Shown here: in pieces, positions 1-11,975 of the stretch
Layout of the letters: the number at the start of each line of letters is the position of its first letter
Position numbering within the stretch: the first letter of the stretch is position 1
Origin: Pollenia angustigena
Taxonomy: Eukaryota; Arthropoda; Insecta; Diptera; Polleniidae
DNA: 64,000 nucleotides
Assembly: GCA_930367215.1 (NCBI GenBank)
Contig: OV884056.1
Span: forward strand, 233,359,127 to 233,423,126
Direction: 5' to 3'
Made by a program: the position numbers and the translations under genes
Notes under the pieces: model-generated
What the model saw: the letters and a program-made list of their open reading frames with translations, nothing else
Told to the model about the DNA's origin: nothing
Database searches by the model: none

Positions 1-1438
1 TATTTTCATTGGCCATAGAGCAATTGGCTTGAAATTGCCTTGAGGTGCTAGCAACAACCTCTTGATTCTCTCTTCTAGAGATTTGAGTACTATTTTGGGA
101 AGTGACTTGATTTGAGTTATCAGGAATAGTGGCAGCGACTCTATATTGTGAGCTTTGCGCAGATTGAGTAAGGCTCTGTGGTTTCTGTCTCATATGTAAT
201 AGGGTGTGGTGCGATTTTTTACATTGCAGGCAAGTATGTTTGCTTTTACAATTTGCCTTAAGATGAGACGAGGCCAAGCAACTGTTGCAGAATTTATTTT
301 TAAAGACATAATCTACTCTTTGCTGCACAGTAAAGGCTCGGAATTTTGGACATATTCTCAAAGAGTGATTTTCTTTGCACAATTTGCATGTCAAACTCAC
401 GTTGTCTTGAGACATGTATGCTTGTATGTCAGAATTGGGTGTATCTGACAGATTGAAACAATCTTTAGAGGTTTTTATACTACTTAGACGTTCCACTGCT
501 TCATATCTGTCCACAAGAAATTGGGACATTTGGGTCCACTTGGGAAGTTCACGTGGTGAAGTGAGGGATTGCTCCCATAATGATAATGTTACATGAGGCA
601 GTTTAGTTGAAATTAGCCGAATCAGAATAGGGTCCCAGCTCTCCACGTCGACGCCAAGCGTTCTGAGAGTTGCCAGGGAATCATTAACTGAAGATTGAAT
701 TCTTCTAATTGATTCGCTTTCTTCATTTTTTGCCGAGGGGATGTCAAATAGGATTTTTATTTGGTTGTCAACCAATACTCTTTTGTTTTCATATCGGGTT
801 CTAAGAGCATCCCACGCTAGTTCAAAATTATTATTTGAAAGGGGGTACCGTTTAACAATTGCACCAGCTTCACCCCTTGTTTTATTTCTCAAGTGATAGA
901 GTTTAGTGACTGGAGTAAGCTTTGGGTGGTTTATGTACACGGCCGTGAACATGTCACGAAATGATGGCCATTGTTCATAACTTCCCTTAAAAATCTCAGT
1001 ATCGCATGGTGGAAGCTTTATGCAAATGGAGCTATCAGGGAATAAGCTAGGATTCGGTTGAGAATAGCGAGATGTCGATTGAAACACTGGTATTTGAGAA
1101 CCCTCTATTCGACTTACTTTAAGCAAGTCATTAATTTGAGAATTACACTGGAAATACGCCTCGGAACACGTATTGTATTCTTCTTTGGCCTGTGCTTTAA
1201 ATTCAGTACCAACCGATTGTTCTTGGGATAACATTACTTTTCTATAGGAATCCTTCAAATTTGACCATTCTGAATCTAGTTCCCTTAATTTTACCTCCAG
1301 TATTGACTCGTTATGATCTTCAACCGTGCTATTATTAAATGTCTCACAAAATTGCATTAGATTCCCACAATCGAATAGAAATTGCTCCTTATATAAAGGA
1401 TTAAAAGCTACGCTTGATGTTTCAGTTGTTGAAGTCAT
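1..1438 (-). CDS. BEL/Pao retrotransposon gag polyprotein, 5' part (runs off window)
   Basis: An uninterrupted minus-strand frame of about 479 codons starts at the ATG at 1438 and is still open at the window edge. The N-terminal third is a charged region. A central region resembles the BEL/Pao gag core (the DUF1759-type region), with WPSFRDMF at about residues 156-163 and a run on joining short fragments. The C-terminal part carries clustered Cys/His residues: CKLCKENHSLRICPKF, then CNSCLASSHLKANC and CLQCKKSHHTLLH. These are the zinc-knuckle-like modules typical of this family. Gag packages the element RNA and the protease/RT/integrase would follow to the left of the window. The intact frame suggests a fairly young copy. 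No other product fits these modules; assignment to BEL/Pao rather than Gypsy rests on the gag core and knuckle layout. Confidence 0.85.
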   Translation of the reverse strand, partial: MTSTTETSSVAFNPLYKEQFLFDCGNLMQFCETFNNSTVEDHNESILEVKLRELDSEWSNLKDSYRKVMLSQEQSVGTEFKAQAKEEYNTCSEAYFQCNSQINDLLKVSRIEGSQIPVFQSTSRYSQPNPSLFPDSSICIKLPPCDTEIFKGSYEQWPSFRDMFTAVYINHPKLTPVTKLYHLRNKTRGEAGAIVKRYPLSNNNFELAWDALRTRYENKRVLVDNQIKILFDIPSAKNEESESIRRIQSSVNDSLATLRTLGVDVESWDPILIRLISTKLPHVTLSLWEQSLTSPRELPKWTQMSQFLVDRYEAVERLSSIKTSKDCFNLSDTPNSDIQAYMSQDNVSLTCKLCKENHSLRICPKFRAFTVQQRVDYVFKNKFCNSCLASSHLKANCKSKHTCLQCKKSHHTLLHMRQKPQSLTQSAQSSQYRVAATIPDNSNQVTSQNSTQISRRENQEVVASTSRQFQANCSMANEN

Positions 1439-1603
1439 TTTGTGAACAATGAGATAAATAAGTCAAATACTATTGAAAATTCTCGATATGAGGTTTGATT
1501 TACGTGCAATAGCAAAGAAACCCGAGCTTAGGTATAATTATCGGTTTTATTAATATTTTTCAGTATACAACACTAAAATTAATTTGACTGCCGCAAATTT
1601 ATA

Positions 1604-1617
1604 ACGGAATAGCGCCA
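1604..1617 (-). other. Candidate primer binding site of the BEL/Pao element
   Basis: On the minus strand TGGCGCTATTCCGT follows an LTR-like end (TTTGCA) after a 2-base spacer, about 165 bp upstream of the gag ATG. TGG is the expected complement of a tRNA 3' CCA. The primer tRNA was not identified, so this is an inference from position. Confidence 0.45.
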
Positions 1618-1619
1618 AA

Positions 1620-2400
1620 TGCAAATTTTATAGTTTAAAATAAGAGATAATAGATTTCTACTTAAAGTGATTATATTGGGAATTAGGCTATCTAAATATA
1701 TTAATAGATGTGGATGTCTAGCTTTTTGGTATTCAAGTAAAATTTTAAAAATTTTTAGCTACCTACGTATATCACTAGATATGGATGTCTAGTAATTTTG
1801 TAATTAAGAAAAATTTTAAAATTTTTGGGGCTATCTGAGTATAGCACTAGATGTAGATGTCTAGTATTTTTGTAATTAAGAAAAAATTTTAAAATTTTTG
1901 GGGCTATCTGAGTATAGCACTAGATTGTGGGTTTTGTAATTAAGAAAAAATTTTAAAATTTTTGGGGCTATCTGAGTATAGCACTAGATTGTGGGTGAGT
2001 AGTATTTTGTAATTAAGAAAAAATTTTAAAATTTTTGGGGCTATCTGAGTATAGCACTAGATTGTGGGTGAGTAGTATTTTGTAATTAAGAAAAATTTTC
2101 AAACTTTGGGGATATCTGAGTAGAGCACTAGATATGGATGTCTAGTAATTTTGTATTAATTAAGAAGAATTAAGCAATTTTGGGGCTATCTGGGTATAGC
2201 ACTAGATATAGATGTCTAGTTTCACGCTTTAATTCTTCGAAATAATTATGGGACTATAATTAGGGCATAATATTTTACTCTTATTTACAAATACTACCTA
2301 CGTTTTCTTTTTATAGGGCCTCATGTTATACGGGACTTGTTCATGTAGAAATAAAATCATAAAAAATTTACTTTCAGTACAATAAATTACTATTATCAAT
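1620..2400 (-). mobile_element. Probable 5' LTR of the BEL/Pao element (outer end uncertain)
   Basis: The region upstream of the candidate PBS holds a minus-strand TATA-like TATAAAAAG at about 2310-2318 and a block of tandem repeats. The inner end (CA at 1620-1621) is plausible. I could not fix the outer TG end because the opposite LTR lies outside the window. Confidence 0.4.
1681..2225. repeat. Eight tandem ~64-74-bp repeats in the BEL LTR region
   Basis: Eight copies of a unit built from GGGGCTATCTGAGTATAGC, ACTAGATNT, TTTTGTAATTAAG and AAAATTTTAAAATTTTT. The outer copies carry ATGGATGTCTAGT. The three central copies share a derived TTGTGGGTGAGTAG version, so they amplified recently. Repeats inside an LTR often hold transcription-factor sites, but none is recognised here. 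Confidence 0.85.
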
Positions 2401-2729
2401 GTGCGTATTAATTGGGTTAACTTTCAAATCGTTATTTATTAGAAAGTTATTTTACCAACTGTCAACCTATTGACTTAAATTTCCGTATATATACATTTAT
2501 TTTTACCAATAAATGTTCACCTTCGATCAGCGAGGGATTAATTAATTTTAATTCTTTACTGCAACTCTTAGAGAAAACTACTTGTTTTTTGTAAAGAAAC
2601 AAATAAAGTTTTATTTTATTTATTTAATTTTCATATACAATACAATTAATTTAATGGTTTATTTTATTTATTTTATAATACAATTAATTTAATTCATTTC
2701 AATTTTATTTGTTAAAAAGAAAAAATTAT

Positions 2730-2821
2730 TTCAAAATCTGAGATTCACAACTTTATAATTTTCAAAATCTGAGATTCACAACTTTATAATTTTCAAAATC
2801 TGAAATTCACAACTTTATAAT
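2730..2821. repeat. Three tandem 31-bp repeats
   Basis: Three near-identical copies of a unit beginning TTCAAAATCTGAGATTCAC. The third has one substitution. They lie in AT-rich DNA beside the LTR region. Confidence 0.85.
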
Positions 2822-2887
2822 AGCTTTTATTTTATTTTGAGTGTGCCACCAAATGTGCAAGCGAGTGTATACTTTTTACTTATGGGA

Positions 2888-3050
2888 AATAAGTTATGTA
2901 TATTCCACGATACTTCCCAACAACAGGTCTGTTCTTGTACTAAGTATGTACAATCGACCAAATCATTTCATTGGAACTAAATTATGTATATTCCAGGATA
3001 CTTCCCAACAATCGGTCTGTTCCTGTACTAGCAATGCACACTGACAAAAT
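2888..3050. repeat. Two tandem ~88-bp repeats
   Basis: Two copies of a unit containing TTATGTATATTCCANGATAC, TTCCCAACAA and GGTCTGTTCNTGTACTA. About 90% identity is visible. No coding meaning was found for the 67-codon frame crossing them. Confidence 0.8.
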
Positions 3051-3060
3051 TAATCAAAGA

Positions 3061-5900
3061 AATTTAAGTAAAAAAAGAGCACACGTTTTATTCTCAGAGA
3101 TCAGCCCTCAGACGTTGACACAATTATATTTTTGATTTTTAATTAATTTTTTGTGGTAATTTTTTTATGTGTTTCGTTCTGTTTGATAACTTTGCAAGCA
3201 GTTTATTAAAATAAATTAAAAATAAATAATTCCACGTGTGGTTCGATTTGAACTAAATTTTAATTTTATTCTTTTAATTCAAAATTTTTATTTTGTGTTC
3301 ATAAAATCAAAATTTTATTAAAATTTTTGTAACTTACAATTTCTTTCATAGCTATTATTTTTTTTCCTTTCCACAGTGTTTTTCGTTTTGCCTAGTGTCT
3401 CTTGAATTGTGACGTACTTCCAATGTCTCTTTTCTTTTGTTTCCAACAGCAATTCCTGTTGAGTATGGGTTGTAAGTAAGAGACTTAATCCAATTTAAAT
3501 TTCGAGTTTGCTGCTCTCTGTTTGTTTTCTCTTCTTTTCCTCCCCTTTGTAAAGAGGAACTTAATAATTTTTTTTTTCCAAATTTGCACTTTAACTTTAT
3601 TCAAACCAAATAGTTTGATGTTAAGAGAACACAAATAATTTCTATTTTTAATAACCTTTAATTTACGGTTAAGAGAACGCAATGACCGTACATACGGTTA
3701 TATCTTAAAAGAACGCAATTTACTTTACGCGATTAACTTAATTAAGAGCACGCATTAAATGCAATAAATGTTTACATTTATTCCACGAGTACGTTATTAA
3801 GAGTGTGTTAAGGATTCTACGAGGGTACCCACGAAAATTCGCTTAATAAATTCAAAAAGAGTTTGCAAATTTGAATATAACTACTCAACCAACACATTAA
3901 GTGTGATTAATTTCAAATTGCATTTTTTTTTTTTTAATTAGGTATGTTTTGTGGTTTTTAATTTCATCAAAATTTAACTTCAACTATATTTAAATGAATT
4001 TTAATTTCATTAAAAATTAAATTATAACTATTATAAGTTAAATTTAATTTTGAGTTTACGCTTTTAACTTTAAATTTTAATTAGAGAAAGAGAAAAAATT
4101 TAATTTTTTATGACATATGGAGTGTACCCGTTTTATAAATATGTAATATAAATATGTATGTATGTATAAAAGTGTGTGTGTTTTACTTATTATTTGTTTG
4201 TAAAGATCAGTATAATTTGAACTTGTTTAAGAGATAGTATCGATTTATTAAAAGTATGTGGAAAAAGAGTATGTATGCAATTTTAAGTGTGATTAAGAAT
4301 GTGTGTAAATAATAAGATTGGTTTTGGGGGTGGGTTTTTATCTAATTAAAGAGAACGCTATTTACTCTTTACCTAAATTTAAACATACAATTTAATGAGT
4401 GGATGAAGCAATTAAAGGATTATTTTATGTGTGTGTGTTGAGTTATTTTATTTGTTAGTTAATTTTGTGAGTTATTATATTTATTATTTGAATCAATTCC
4501 CAAATATTGATACAACAGCCATATGTTAGATCTTTTGCATTTGGTTGCTGCCAAATCTCTTTTTAAATTTTCTCTTTCTTTGCTTCACTTTTCTTTATTT
4601 CCAATCGTTTCCTTTCCCTTTTTACTCTCTCTCTCTCTTTTCCAATGCGTTACAAGATTGATTTTTAATAAATTAAGAGCTTAATTCCGAAAACAAGAAC
4701 TTTTATTTTCTTTATGTTAAGATCACGCAATCAAAGAAAAAATTTATTTTATTCTTTTTTAATTAGTAGTTACTGAGACCGCGAGATAATTTTGTTTTAT
4801 CTTTATGTTACGAGAAAGTGACCAATTGAAAATGAATTTGGGTTAAGAGATTACGAACAAATCAGTTCTCGCTTATTTCTCTTTTCTTTCTCCTTCATAA
4901 GGAGTTTAACATGTATTATTTGGAATAAGCGAATTGAATGATAATATGTTTTCTTTTTACTTACATTTTTATCAGATGTTTCTCTTTGACCTTACTTGTT
5001 CAAGGTCTTTTTTATTTGATTTTTCCCGTCTTTCTTCCTCCAGAAAATATAACGGAATCTTTGCTGAAGTAATCCAAATTTTTAAGCAATCGAAATTTAA
5101 ACCTTTTTGTTTAATTTTTTCCTATATAAAGTGCATTTTTGCATCTTTTTTATTCTTTATGGTATGCTTATTTTTTTTTTTTTAAACTTTCTTAATAATT
5201 TTTCTTTTACTATCTTCTTTCATTTATATATAAAAAAATTTTTTTTTTTCCTTTTCTCACACACTTGATCTTTTCCCCAATTTTTGGTTGTTTTCTTAAT
5301 TTTCACACACTTTTTCCTCACAAATTATTTCCATTTAAATTTATTTTTCTATTTTTGGTTGGTTTTAATAATTTTAAGACTTTTCTTATTTTAAACTTCA
5401 AATTGCATAAACTTTCTTCACACATACATATTTAGGGGTACTTTTAAATTCGTACACAACTCCTTTTCTATTACGTTTAATTTTTAACTTTTTATTTAAT
5501 TATTTGTTCATGGGCACAAAATAAAGTTCTTGCGTACTTACTTTTTCTGTACTAGTTCTTTTGATACTGAAGTATTAAATATTTTTGGAATTTTGCTTTA
5601 CCTCATGCTGATGATGTTCGAGCTTTTACCAATTAGTTTTTACAATACTCTCTCTTTATTTTGTCCACTGGTTTAACCGTCGAAGGACCATGTAATTTTG
5701 TGTCGTTGGGCTTGACACAGAAGTGCTAAATAATCTTCCTTTTTTGCCTCGAACTGCTGGGCACTACGTTTATTTATTAGCTAGAGAAGATTATAATTAC
5801 AATCACTCATAAGAGTGATTATAATTGTAGAGTAAATAAAAAAAAAGTATAGGAATGTAAATTAGATGTAGATCTCTTACATGCAGCGTTATGCGAGCAT
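3061..5900. other. T-rich non-coding stretch with an iterated TTAAGAGAACGCAAT-like motif
   Basis: No frame here resembles a protein. The plus strand is markedly T-rich. Between about 3620 and 4860 a degenerate motif, TTAAGAGMACGCAAT, recurs at 3621, 3669, 3704, 3742, 3796, 4345, 4717 and, weaker, 4842. The stretch may be a long LTR or untranslated region of an unrecognised retroelement. Confidence 0.5.
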
Positions 5901-6631
5901 TGGTATGTACATATATTTACTTTAAAGTACCTGATATTTCCGATTAAAGTTAGAGAAAGCGCTTTGAAATTTGTAACATCCACGTTGATAAATGTTGCTT
6001 TTCTTACAGGGTTGAAGTAAGTATTTAAAATTAAAAAAAATGTGTTTATGTAGGTAAGGAATTTAAATTTCAGTTTATTTAGGGCAATTTTAGGTTATTT
6101 TTTTTTTTTTTTAATTATTAATTTGATATAAATTTGTTAGAGTAATTTGAAATCAACTTATTAGCGCTGTTGCTAAGGGATAAGTGAAATATACATATTT
6201 TAATTTTTAAATCCCAACCTGCCTTCGGTCGTAGATAGCCGAAGCGGTTTGGAATAGCTCCGTAAGTACTAAATAAAGATACTATTACAGTGGCTTTCAA
6301 ACTACAATGTTACTAATATTCGAGATTACAATTAATACAATAAAATTCAGTTAAATTCAAATGTTAAATTCAAGATATTTATATTATACTATACTTTCGT
6401 TTTAAATTCCGTATTTTCAATTCATTAAATTATTAGACTTTTACTTAATTTTACATATTTCACTTTCAAGATTTTAAAATTCATTTTCCATATTTATCAT
6501 ATTTTTACTTTTCAAATTTCATACATATTTATAATTTCCATATCTAATATTAATGTTCAAATGTGATTTGAACAGTCTTTTTGTTTTGACTTAATAAATT
6601 TTTGTCTAACATCAAATTAATAATAATCTAA
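5901..6631. other. AT-rich DNA, nothing recognised
   Basis: No coding frame or repeat boundary was recognised. A short imperfect palindrome around AATCACTC/GAGTGATT lies just to the left at about 5790-5830. Confidence 0.4.
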
Positions 6632-6776
6632 CGCCCATTTTCACAACTAATAAAAAGTTGTTCATAATTAAAACTTTACTTTTACCTAAAGTGAGCAATA
6701 AAGTAAATTAAGGTTCATCCTACCTGTTAGGTTAAAGTAAAGTTGAAATAATGGATACCTTTAGCTTAGTGAGAAG
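6632..6776. mobile_element. Degenerate palindromic MITE (TTTTCACAAC family)
   Basis: Left arm CCCATTTTCACAACTAAT and internal AACTTTACTTTTACCTAAAG match, in order, the much better preserved palindrome at 54435-54651. The arms fold back on themselves. The DNA between this element and about 7475 shows nothing recognisable. Confidence 0.65.
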
Positions 6777-7475
6777 TTAGTTTTATATATAAAATAATTC
6801 AGATCAATAATTACAATTAATAGAAAACTTAATTAAAATACATAAATATTTGAATTTTACTATCAAGTTAATTATTTCGAATGACACTACGTGACAAAAT
6901 TTCAACAAAGTCTGACCAAATGAATCTGACAGCTAATCTTTATGTAAAATTGTCCGTTGAATCTGAATATGAAGTCAGAAAGTAGAACAGTTTTTGAGAT
7001 ATTCCAAAATAACCGTTATTTGTGTTTTTAAAAAAGATGATGTGACTGAAATGCAAATATCTTCAAAAATTTTAAACGGATTATGTGATTCTTTCTTTCT
7101 AGTGAAAGGTTATAAAATTTCTAAAATAACCATGGATTGCTAGTGAAGATTGGTCAAGAAATGACAGAGTTACAGGGGACAAAATTTCAAGCAGGGTCGC
7201 CAGAATGTTACTTTAAACTCAACATGTGGTGCGCACATTTAAATAATAATAAATACATACATGTGAGCGATCCTTTTTCTTTGCTGTTGTAAACAGTAAT
7301 GCGTTTATAACGATAGTTTAATCTTTTGTTTATTTAGGCTGCATGTATGTGTTATTGTAATTAATAAAATCTAGTAGGTAGGAATATTGTTATTGTTTTA
7401 GTAATAAGAATTTTAGTATTCAAGGAAAAAATATTAGTAAATAGAAGGAGTTCTATTTTATATTTCAATCAAATA

Positions 7476-7725
7476 AGTTAACAAGTGCTATATTCGGATA
7501 TGCCAAATATTTGATACCGTCCACTGACAGCTAGGATATTCCAAGAGTGGGAATTATATTGAACTTTACGAAAGCTGACAGTGTGATTTCTAGTCATATA
7601 AAACTGAGACAGAACAAAATTTATTACAATAGAATTATTTTTTATGGTTTTAGGCGTACTAAAGTGTTTTTCGAGAGTGGGCTTTATACGCCCATATAAA
7701 TTATGGATCGATCAATTACAAATGT
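7476..7725 (+). repeat. Dispersed repeat (TATATTCGG...GCCGAAT family), fragment
   Basis: Contains GTGCTATATTCGGATATGCC, TTTGATACCGTCCACTGACA and GGTTTTAGGCGTACTAAA. The same phrases occur at 41020-42800 and 59090-59350, so this is a multi-copy non-coding family in this genome. Confidence 0.7.
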
Positions 7726-7879
7726 GAGAAATGTGACGTAGCAGTGCACCCAAAGTGCTTTGGAGCATATCATAATTGAATTAAAAATGTAATGTATATG
7801 AATATCTTTTTAATTTTTTTTTTTTTTTCTAAAGACGTGAATAAAAAATTGTAATTTAAAATGTTTGCAAATGCGGTTA

Positions 7880-8045
7880 ATTTTTATATCGTTAAGGCCC
7901 AACGTTGCGTTTTCGCAACGTGGGTTATTTGGGCTCCCACCCATCCGATTTGTTTTCTTTCATATTTAGGTATAAACAATAAAATTTTAAAAGTTTCATC
8001 GTAATAGCTTAATGCGATCATGGCTCGGGCCTTAATGGGTTAATT
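7880..8045. mobile_element. Possible TTAA-flanked MITE
   Basis: The right end reads inward as TTAACCCATTAAGGCCCGAG and the left end carries a weak match, GTTAAGGCCCAACGTTG, after a TTAA. A small perfect hairpin (CGTTGCG/CGCAACG) lies near the left end. piggyBac-type insertion at TTAA is a guess from the ends only. The following DNA to about 8280 holds nothing recognised. Confidence 0.35.
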
Positions 8046-8280
8046 CTGAGGCATCATTTTATAATTTACCAGACTCCATCAGATTGGGGCCTGGACTTTC
8101 AAATGTTGACTTCATAACTTTTTTTCTATTCTAGAACCATTTTAGGAATATAAGGGATTTTTTATATTATGTTTCAAATTTAAGTTCGAATACGGTATCG
8201 GTTTTATTCGTTCTTTGTAATTTTGAAAGTAAAGACAAATTTCCAAAGCAAAATAAAAAAATCTTTAAATTAAAACTTAA

Positions 8281-9152
8281 TAAACGCTTGAGGTTAATTG
8301 TAAATAAAACAAAAAGTTTTCAGAGAATTATCCTAATATTTCTTATAATTATAGAAGCGTCAGTGACAATTATGTGTGAAACAAAATATTGGCCAAATGC
8401 TCGCCTTGGCTTCGGTGGCATACCTCTATATTATGGTCTATATTTTTTTAATGACTCTCAGACATAATTGAGGCTCAATGTCGTTAATATACTAAATTAT
8501 CTAATCCCTTAGCTCTTGAACTGTTCTTGGCTTATTGAGGTACAATTGTTCCTTTAAATATCCCCAAAGAAAAAAGTCGAACGGTGCCAAATCAGATAGT
8601 CGTGGCGGCCAATTAAAATACCCACGACGTGAGATAACACGGCCATTGAATTTCTTGCGTGAAAGAGCCATTGTTTCGCTGGATGTGTGGCAAGTGGCAG
8701 CATCTTGTTGGAAACACATATCGTCCAGCTCCATATCGTTAATTTCTGGCCATATGAAGTCCGTTATTATCTTGCGATTGCGACCACTATTCATGGTAAC
8801 TGCTGGGCCGACCCCATTTTCGAAGAAGTGCGGCCCGATGACGCCACCTGCCTATAATTGAACTGGGCAAGCATGCACAGGTGTTTTTACATTCTCTTGA
8901 AAGTGGACACATTTGGTCGATTATGCTGACCAAAAAAAAGTCACGAAATGCACGAAATGCATTTTTAATTCATTGCCCATTTTCGTTCAAAGCTACGACA
9001 ATCTTAATCCGCTGCTCAATTGTGTACCTCTCCATGTTTGAATTTGTCAAACACTGAAACAAAGAAATGTCAAATTAAGTTGCGAAAGAAACTTGACGTT
9101 AAATTGTGACTCACAATTAACATCATGCATTTTGGTTGGTCCACCCTTTATA
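8281..9152 (-). mobile_element. Mariner-type transposon, DD41D family 1, degenerate copy
   Basis: Right terminal sequence (inward GGGTGGACCAACCAAAATGC) matches the ends of the copies at 45005 and 48117. The left end is decayed. The element encloses a broken transposase on the minus strand. Confidence 0.75.
8501..9035 (-). pseudogene. DD41D mariner transposase, broken
   Basis: The protein starts METYTIEQR-like (MERYTIEQRIKIVV) at 9035. It is interrupted by stops and deletions and ends in an open block of 97 codons. That block holds the second catalytic aspartate in MCFQQDAATCHT and the third in SDLAPFDFFLWGY. I count 41 residues between these aspartates, so the copy belongs to the DD41D group. 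The enzyme would cut and paste the element at TA sites. The region of the first catalytic aspartate is lost, so the copy cannot be active. Confidence 0.85.
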
Positions 9153-10587
9153 TGAAAAAAACCTAAACCATTTATTTAAAAGCTGTGGAATTCGAATTCT
9201 AAAGATGAATTAATTAGTTTATTTTTTTCCGAACATTTCGTGCAAATCTTCAGACAAAACGGTTAAAAGTTTCGAGTTATCCGCATTACATTTATAATCG
9301 ACTTGCAAACCCTAACCTAATCATTTAAATTATGCAACATCATTCTTAACACTGACCTGTTACTAAATTAAATTAATAACTTAAAAAACAAAAATAACCC
9401 TTTCAGCAAATCATCACTTTACAACAAAAGTACCCAAGACAACGTGTGTTAAGGACATCCATGAATTTATTGCTTCAGTAGTAAAAAGTACAAATGCGAG
9501 TACTCAAACAGGTGAAATTTAATTAAAAAAATTCTTCAAGATTTCTGTTACTGCTCCGTTTCTTCCATGCACATACTTAAATGAATAGTCGCATGTGTCC
9601 TATTAAATGTAGAATGTTTTAAAATCGTCATTTAAAGTTTATATTAAAGTTATAGTTAGTATCCCCTTTTACAAACATGCATATGTATGAAAGAACATGT
9701 GCCAACTAAAAGCTTATGGCATCATAAATTTTAGACTCTTATATTTATAAACTTTTAAAGGTAAAAGGAAATTTTTTGAAATGAGAAGGCAGTTTGGAAA
9801 GTCTGCTAAAAGTTAAGGTATAGAAATGTACTTACCTTTGCATTAAGACACAAGTTTAGATTAATATATAATGAAAATCTTATGGATCATGAACCTGTAA
9901 TTTAATTGATGGGCGGGGCGGGGGGGGGGGGGGTTGGGTTTGGTTAAAGCAAAATTATTTTTATATAGGAGGTTTAAAAAGGCAATAAAATATTTTTTTA
10001 TTTTGAAATACATAATTACACTGTGCATGAATTTTATACTTTTTTAACAAGCTGGGTACCCTTTCATAAAAGCCAGTTTAAAAACGCTGAATTCAATGGA
10101 GCTAGTAACTTTTTGAAGTTTTTGCTCGTATTCACAATATTTTGGACCGGAAATTTTAAAAAAGTTATGTATCATAATACGGTAACTTTTATACTTAGGA
10201 GACCATTGCTCAACTTAAATCCATTCTACTCTGTTAAATATATTTTTTAATTTTTTCCCGGTTTTTCCTTTTTTTTTTTTTTTTTGACAGAAATTTATTC
10301 TTAACTCTATTAAATAAATTGTGTTAATGGCAAATTGTAACGCGCTGGGCACCCTTCTGGAAAAATTTATTCGAATACGCTGAATTCAAAGTAAGATCTC
10401 ATTTTCTCTATTATAAATTTTAAAGAAGCTGCAATTTTTGTTCAATGCAAATTTTTTTCGCAAAATTTTGTTTGTTTTGACTTTGCAGTTCGTTGAATAA
10501 AAAATTTCACAAAAATTTTTTTCTACACGATAGAAGTTTATTATCGTTTTTTAAAAACAAGAAAATCCAAAAATAATTTTGACTTTA
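9153..10587. other. AT-rich DNA with a diverged ~295-bp duplication and a poly-G run
   Basis: No protein is recognised. Around 10045-10100 and 10340-10395 two diverged copies share GCTGGGYACCCTTY, AAAAACGCTGAATTCAA and flanking AT-rich DNA. A 14-base G run at 9920-9933 follows GGGCGGGGC and could be a length-variable site. Confidence 0.5.
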
Positions 10588-10986
10588 AAGGCTCAGTTAG
10601 TCTTTACTTTCTGTTCTGTTACGAATCAGCTGATTGGTTTTTATTATTAAAAAACCTGTGAAATTGATTAGTTTTTCTGTTCTGTTGCGGTTCTGTTTGT
10701 TAAAATCAAAAAATTGTAAAGTAATTGTAACTGACAGCAAAATAAATAATAAAAAATACATATTTATGTTGAAATAAACTATTTTTTGATTTTAAGAATT
10801 CATAAAATTTAATTTCTCCAAATTTATGTGCATTAAAGATATTGACATAAAACAATGGACGGTGCAAAACTAATAAATTTGTCATAAGTGGCTGATAAGT
10901 TGCTACAGAAAGAGTAACTGTTACAATTTTGAAACAGAACGGCACGGAACAGAACAGAAACAGAAAGTAAAGACTAATTCTGCCTT
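10588..10986. mobile_element. MITE with ~25-bp terminal inverted repeats (AAGGC...TTAGTCTTTACTTTCTG)
   Basis: Left end AAGGCTCAGTTAGTCTTTAC and right end (inward) AAGGCAGAATTAGTCTTTAC both continue into TTTCTGTTCTGTT-type sequence. The 399-bp element has no coding capacity. Superfamily not assigned. Confidence 0.75.
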
Positions 10987-11189
10987 AACTTCTTTCCTAA
11001 AATTTTTTTAATACGTTTTTTGTATATAATCAAAAATCTCAAGCTTTTTTAATACTAATGCTTATATTGTTTGTCTAATGTTCGAAATTCTAGTATTAGT
11101 GTGTATGTATCCTAGAGGACCGCAGGGTAAATATTTATGAAAAAAAACATAGTAACTACATCAAAGTATATATGAATTTATCTTCCCCT

Positions 11190-11470
11190 CACGCTGGAAG
11201 CAAGCAAAGATAATACCTATACCCAAATCAAATTCAGACTTTAAACCAATAGCTTTGCTTCCTTATCTTTCAAAAGTTATGGAAAGACTTATGCACGTCC
11301 AGATAAACGAATTTATGGGATGTAATTATTTATTTACACCTTATCAGTCTGGTGTTCGAGCAAAACATAGCTGCGTCAATAGTCGGTCTGAAATTGACGT
11401 TGGAAAAGTCAAAATCTTAGTCTTGCTGGATCATTCAATACTTTGCCATAAACTTGAAAATTTTAGGTGA
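11190..11470 (+). pseudogene. Non-LTR reverse transcriptase fragment
   Basis: The plus-strand frame reads IALLPYLSKVMERLMH, then NYLFTPYQSGVRAKHSC. These are the conserved finger/palm segments of Jockey/CR1-type LINE reverse transcriptases (usually PISLLP...FR.GHSC). Neither the upstream endonuclease nor the YADD active site is present. It is an isolated fragment bounded by AT-rich DNA, and the flanks to about 11975 hold nothing else recognised. Confidence 0.7.
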
Positions 11471-11975
11471 TTTTTGTGCTTAAAATATCATTTACAGCAG
11501 ACTTATCAAAATATAAACTTCGTTAAAAAAAGTTGATATTCATTAGTTAAGAAATTAGTTTAAGAAATGAAATTCATAAAAATATAAATTGTTTTGTTAA
11601 AATAAATAAAATACTACTGGAAAAACTGTAGCTTGCGTTATGTAACGTGCGTCACAAAGGCTTCACGGCTTTTGTCAAAAAATCACAACAGTTTTTGGCT
11701 GCGAATAAGTGCGTTTAGAATTCTCTTATAGTCATCATTCTTTTAGAATTAAATTTTGTTTACCTTATCACGACAAATTCGCCAAAAATTAGGAAAACGC
11801 ACTTCAACCTTTGAAGTTACTTACACTTTTTGTAGCGTACGTCACAAAACTTTGTAATCAATTATTTCGCAACAAACACTTGCTAAGAAATTATGATATA
11901 TGCCGTTCGTAAGTACATATTTATGTCACTAAATCTACATTTAAATCTATATATGTATATAAAAATGAAAAATGT

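Noticed and set aside
5607..5630. CTGATGATGTTCGAG as a further hammerhead
   Set aside because: The CTGATGA core is present, but no GAAA, stem I or stem III partners follow at suitable distance.
3485..6300. Short ORFs in T-rich DNA
   Set aside because: Low-complexity F/L/Y/K-rich frames with no family resemblance and no supporting signals.
9920..9933. Poly-G run as a G-quadruplex element
   Set aside because: A single homopolymer run could be a G-quadruplex or a sequencing or length artefact; there is no supporting context.
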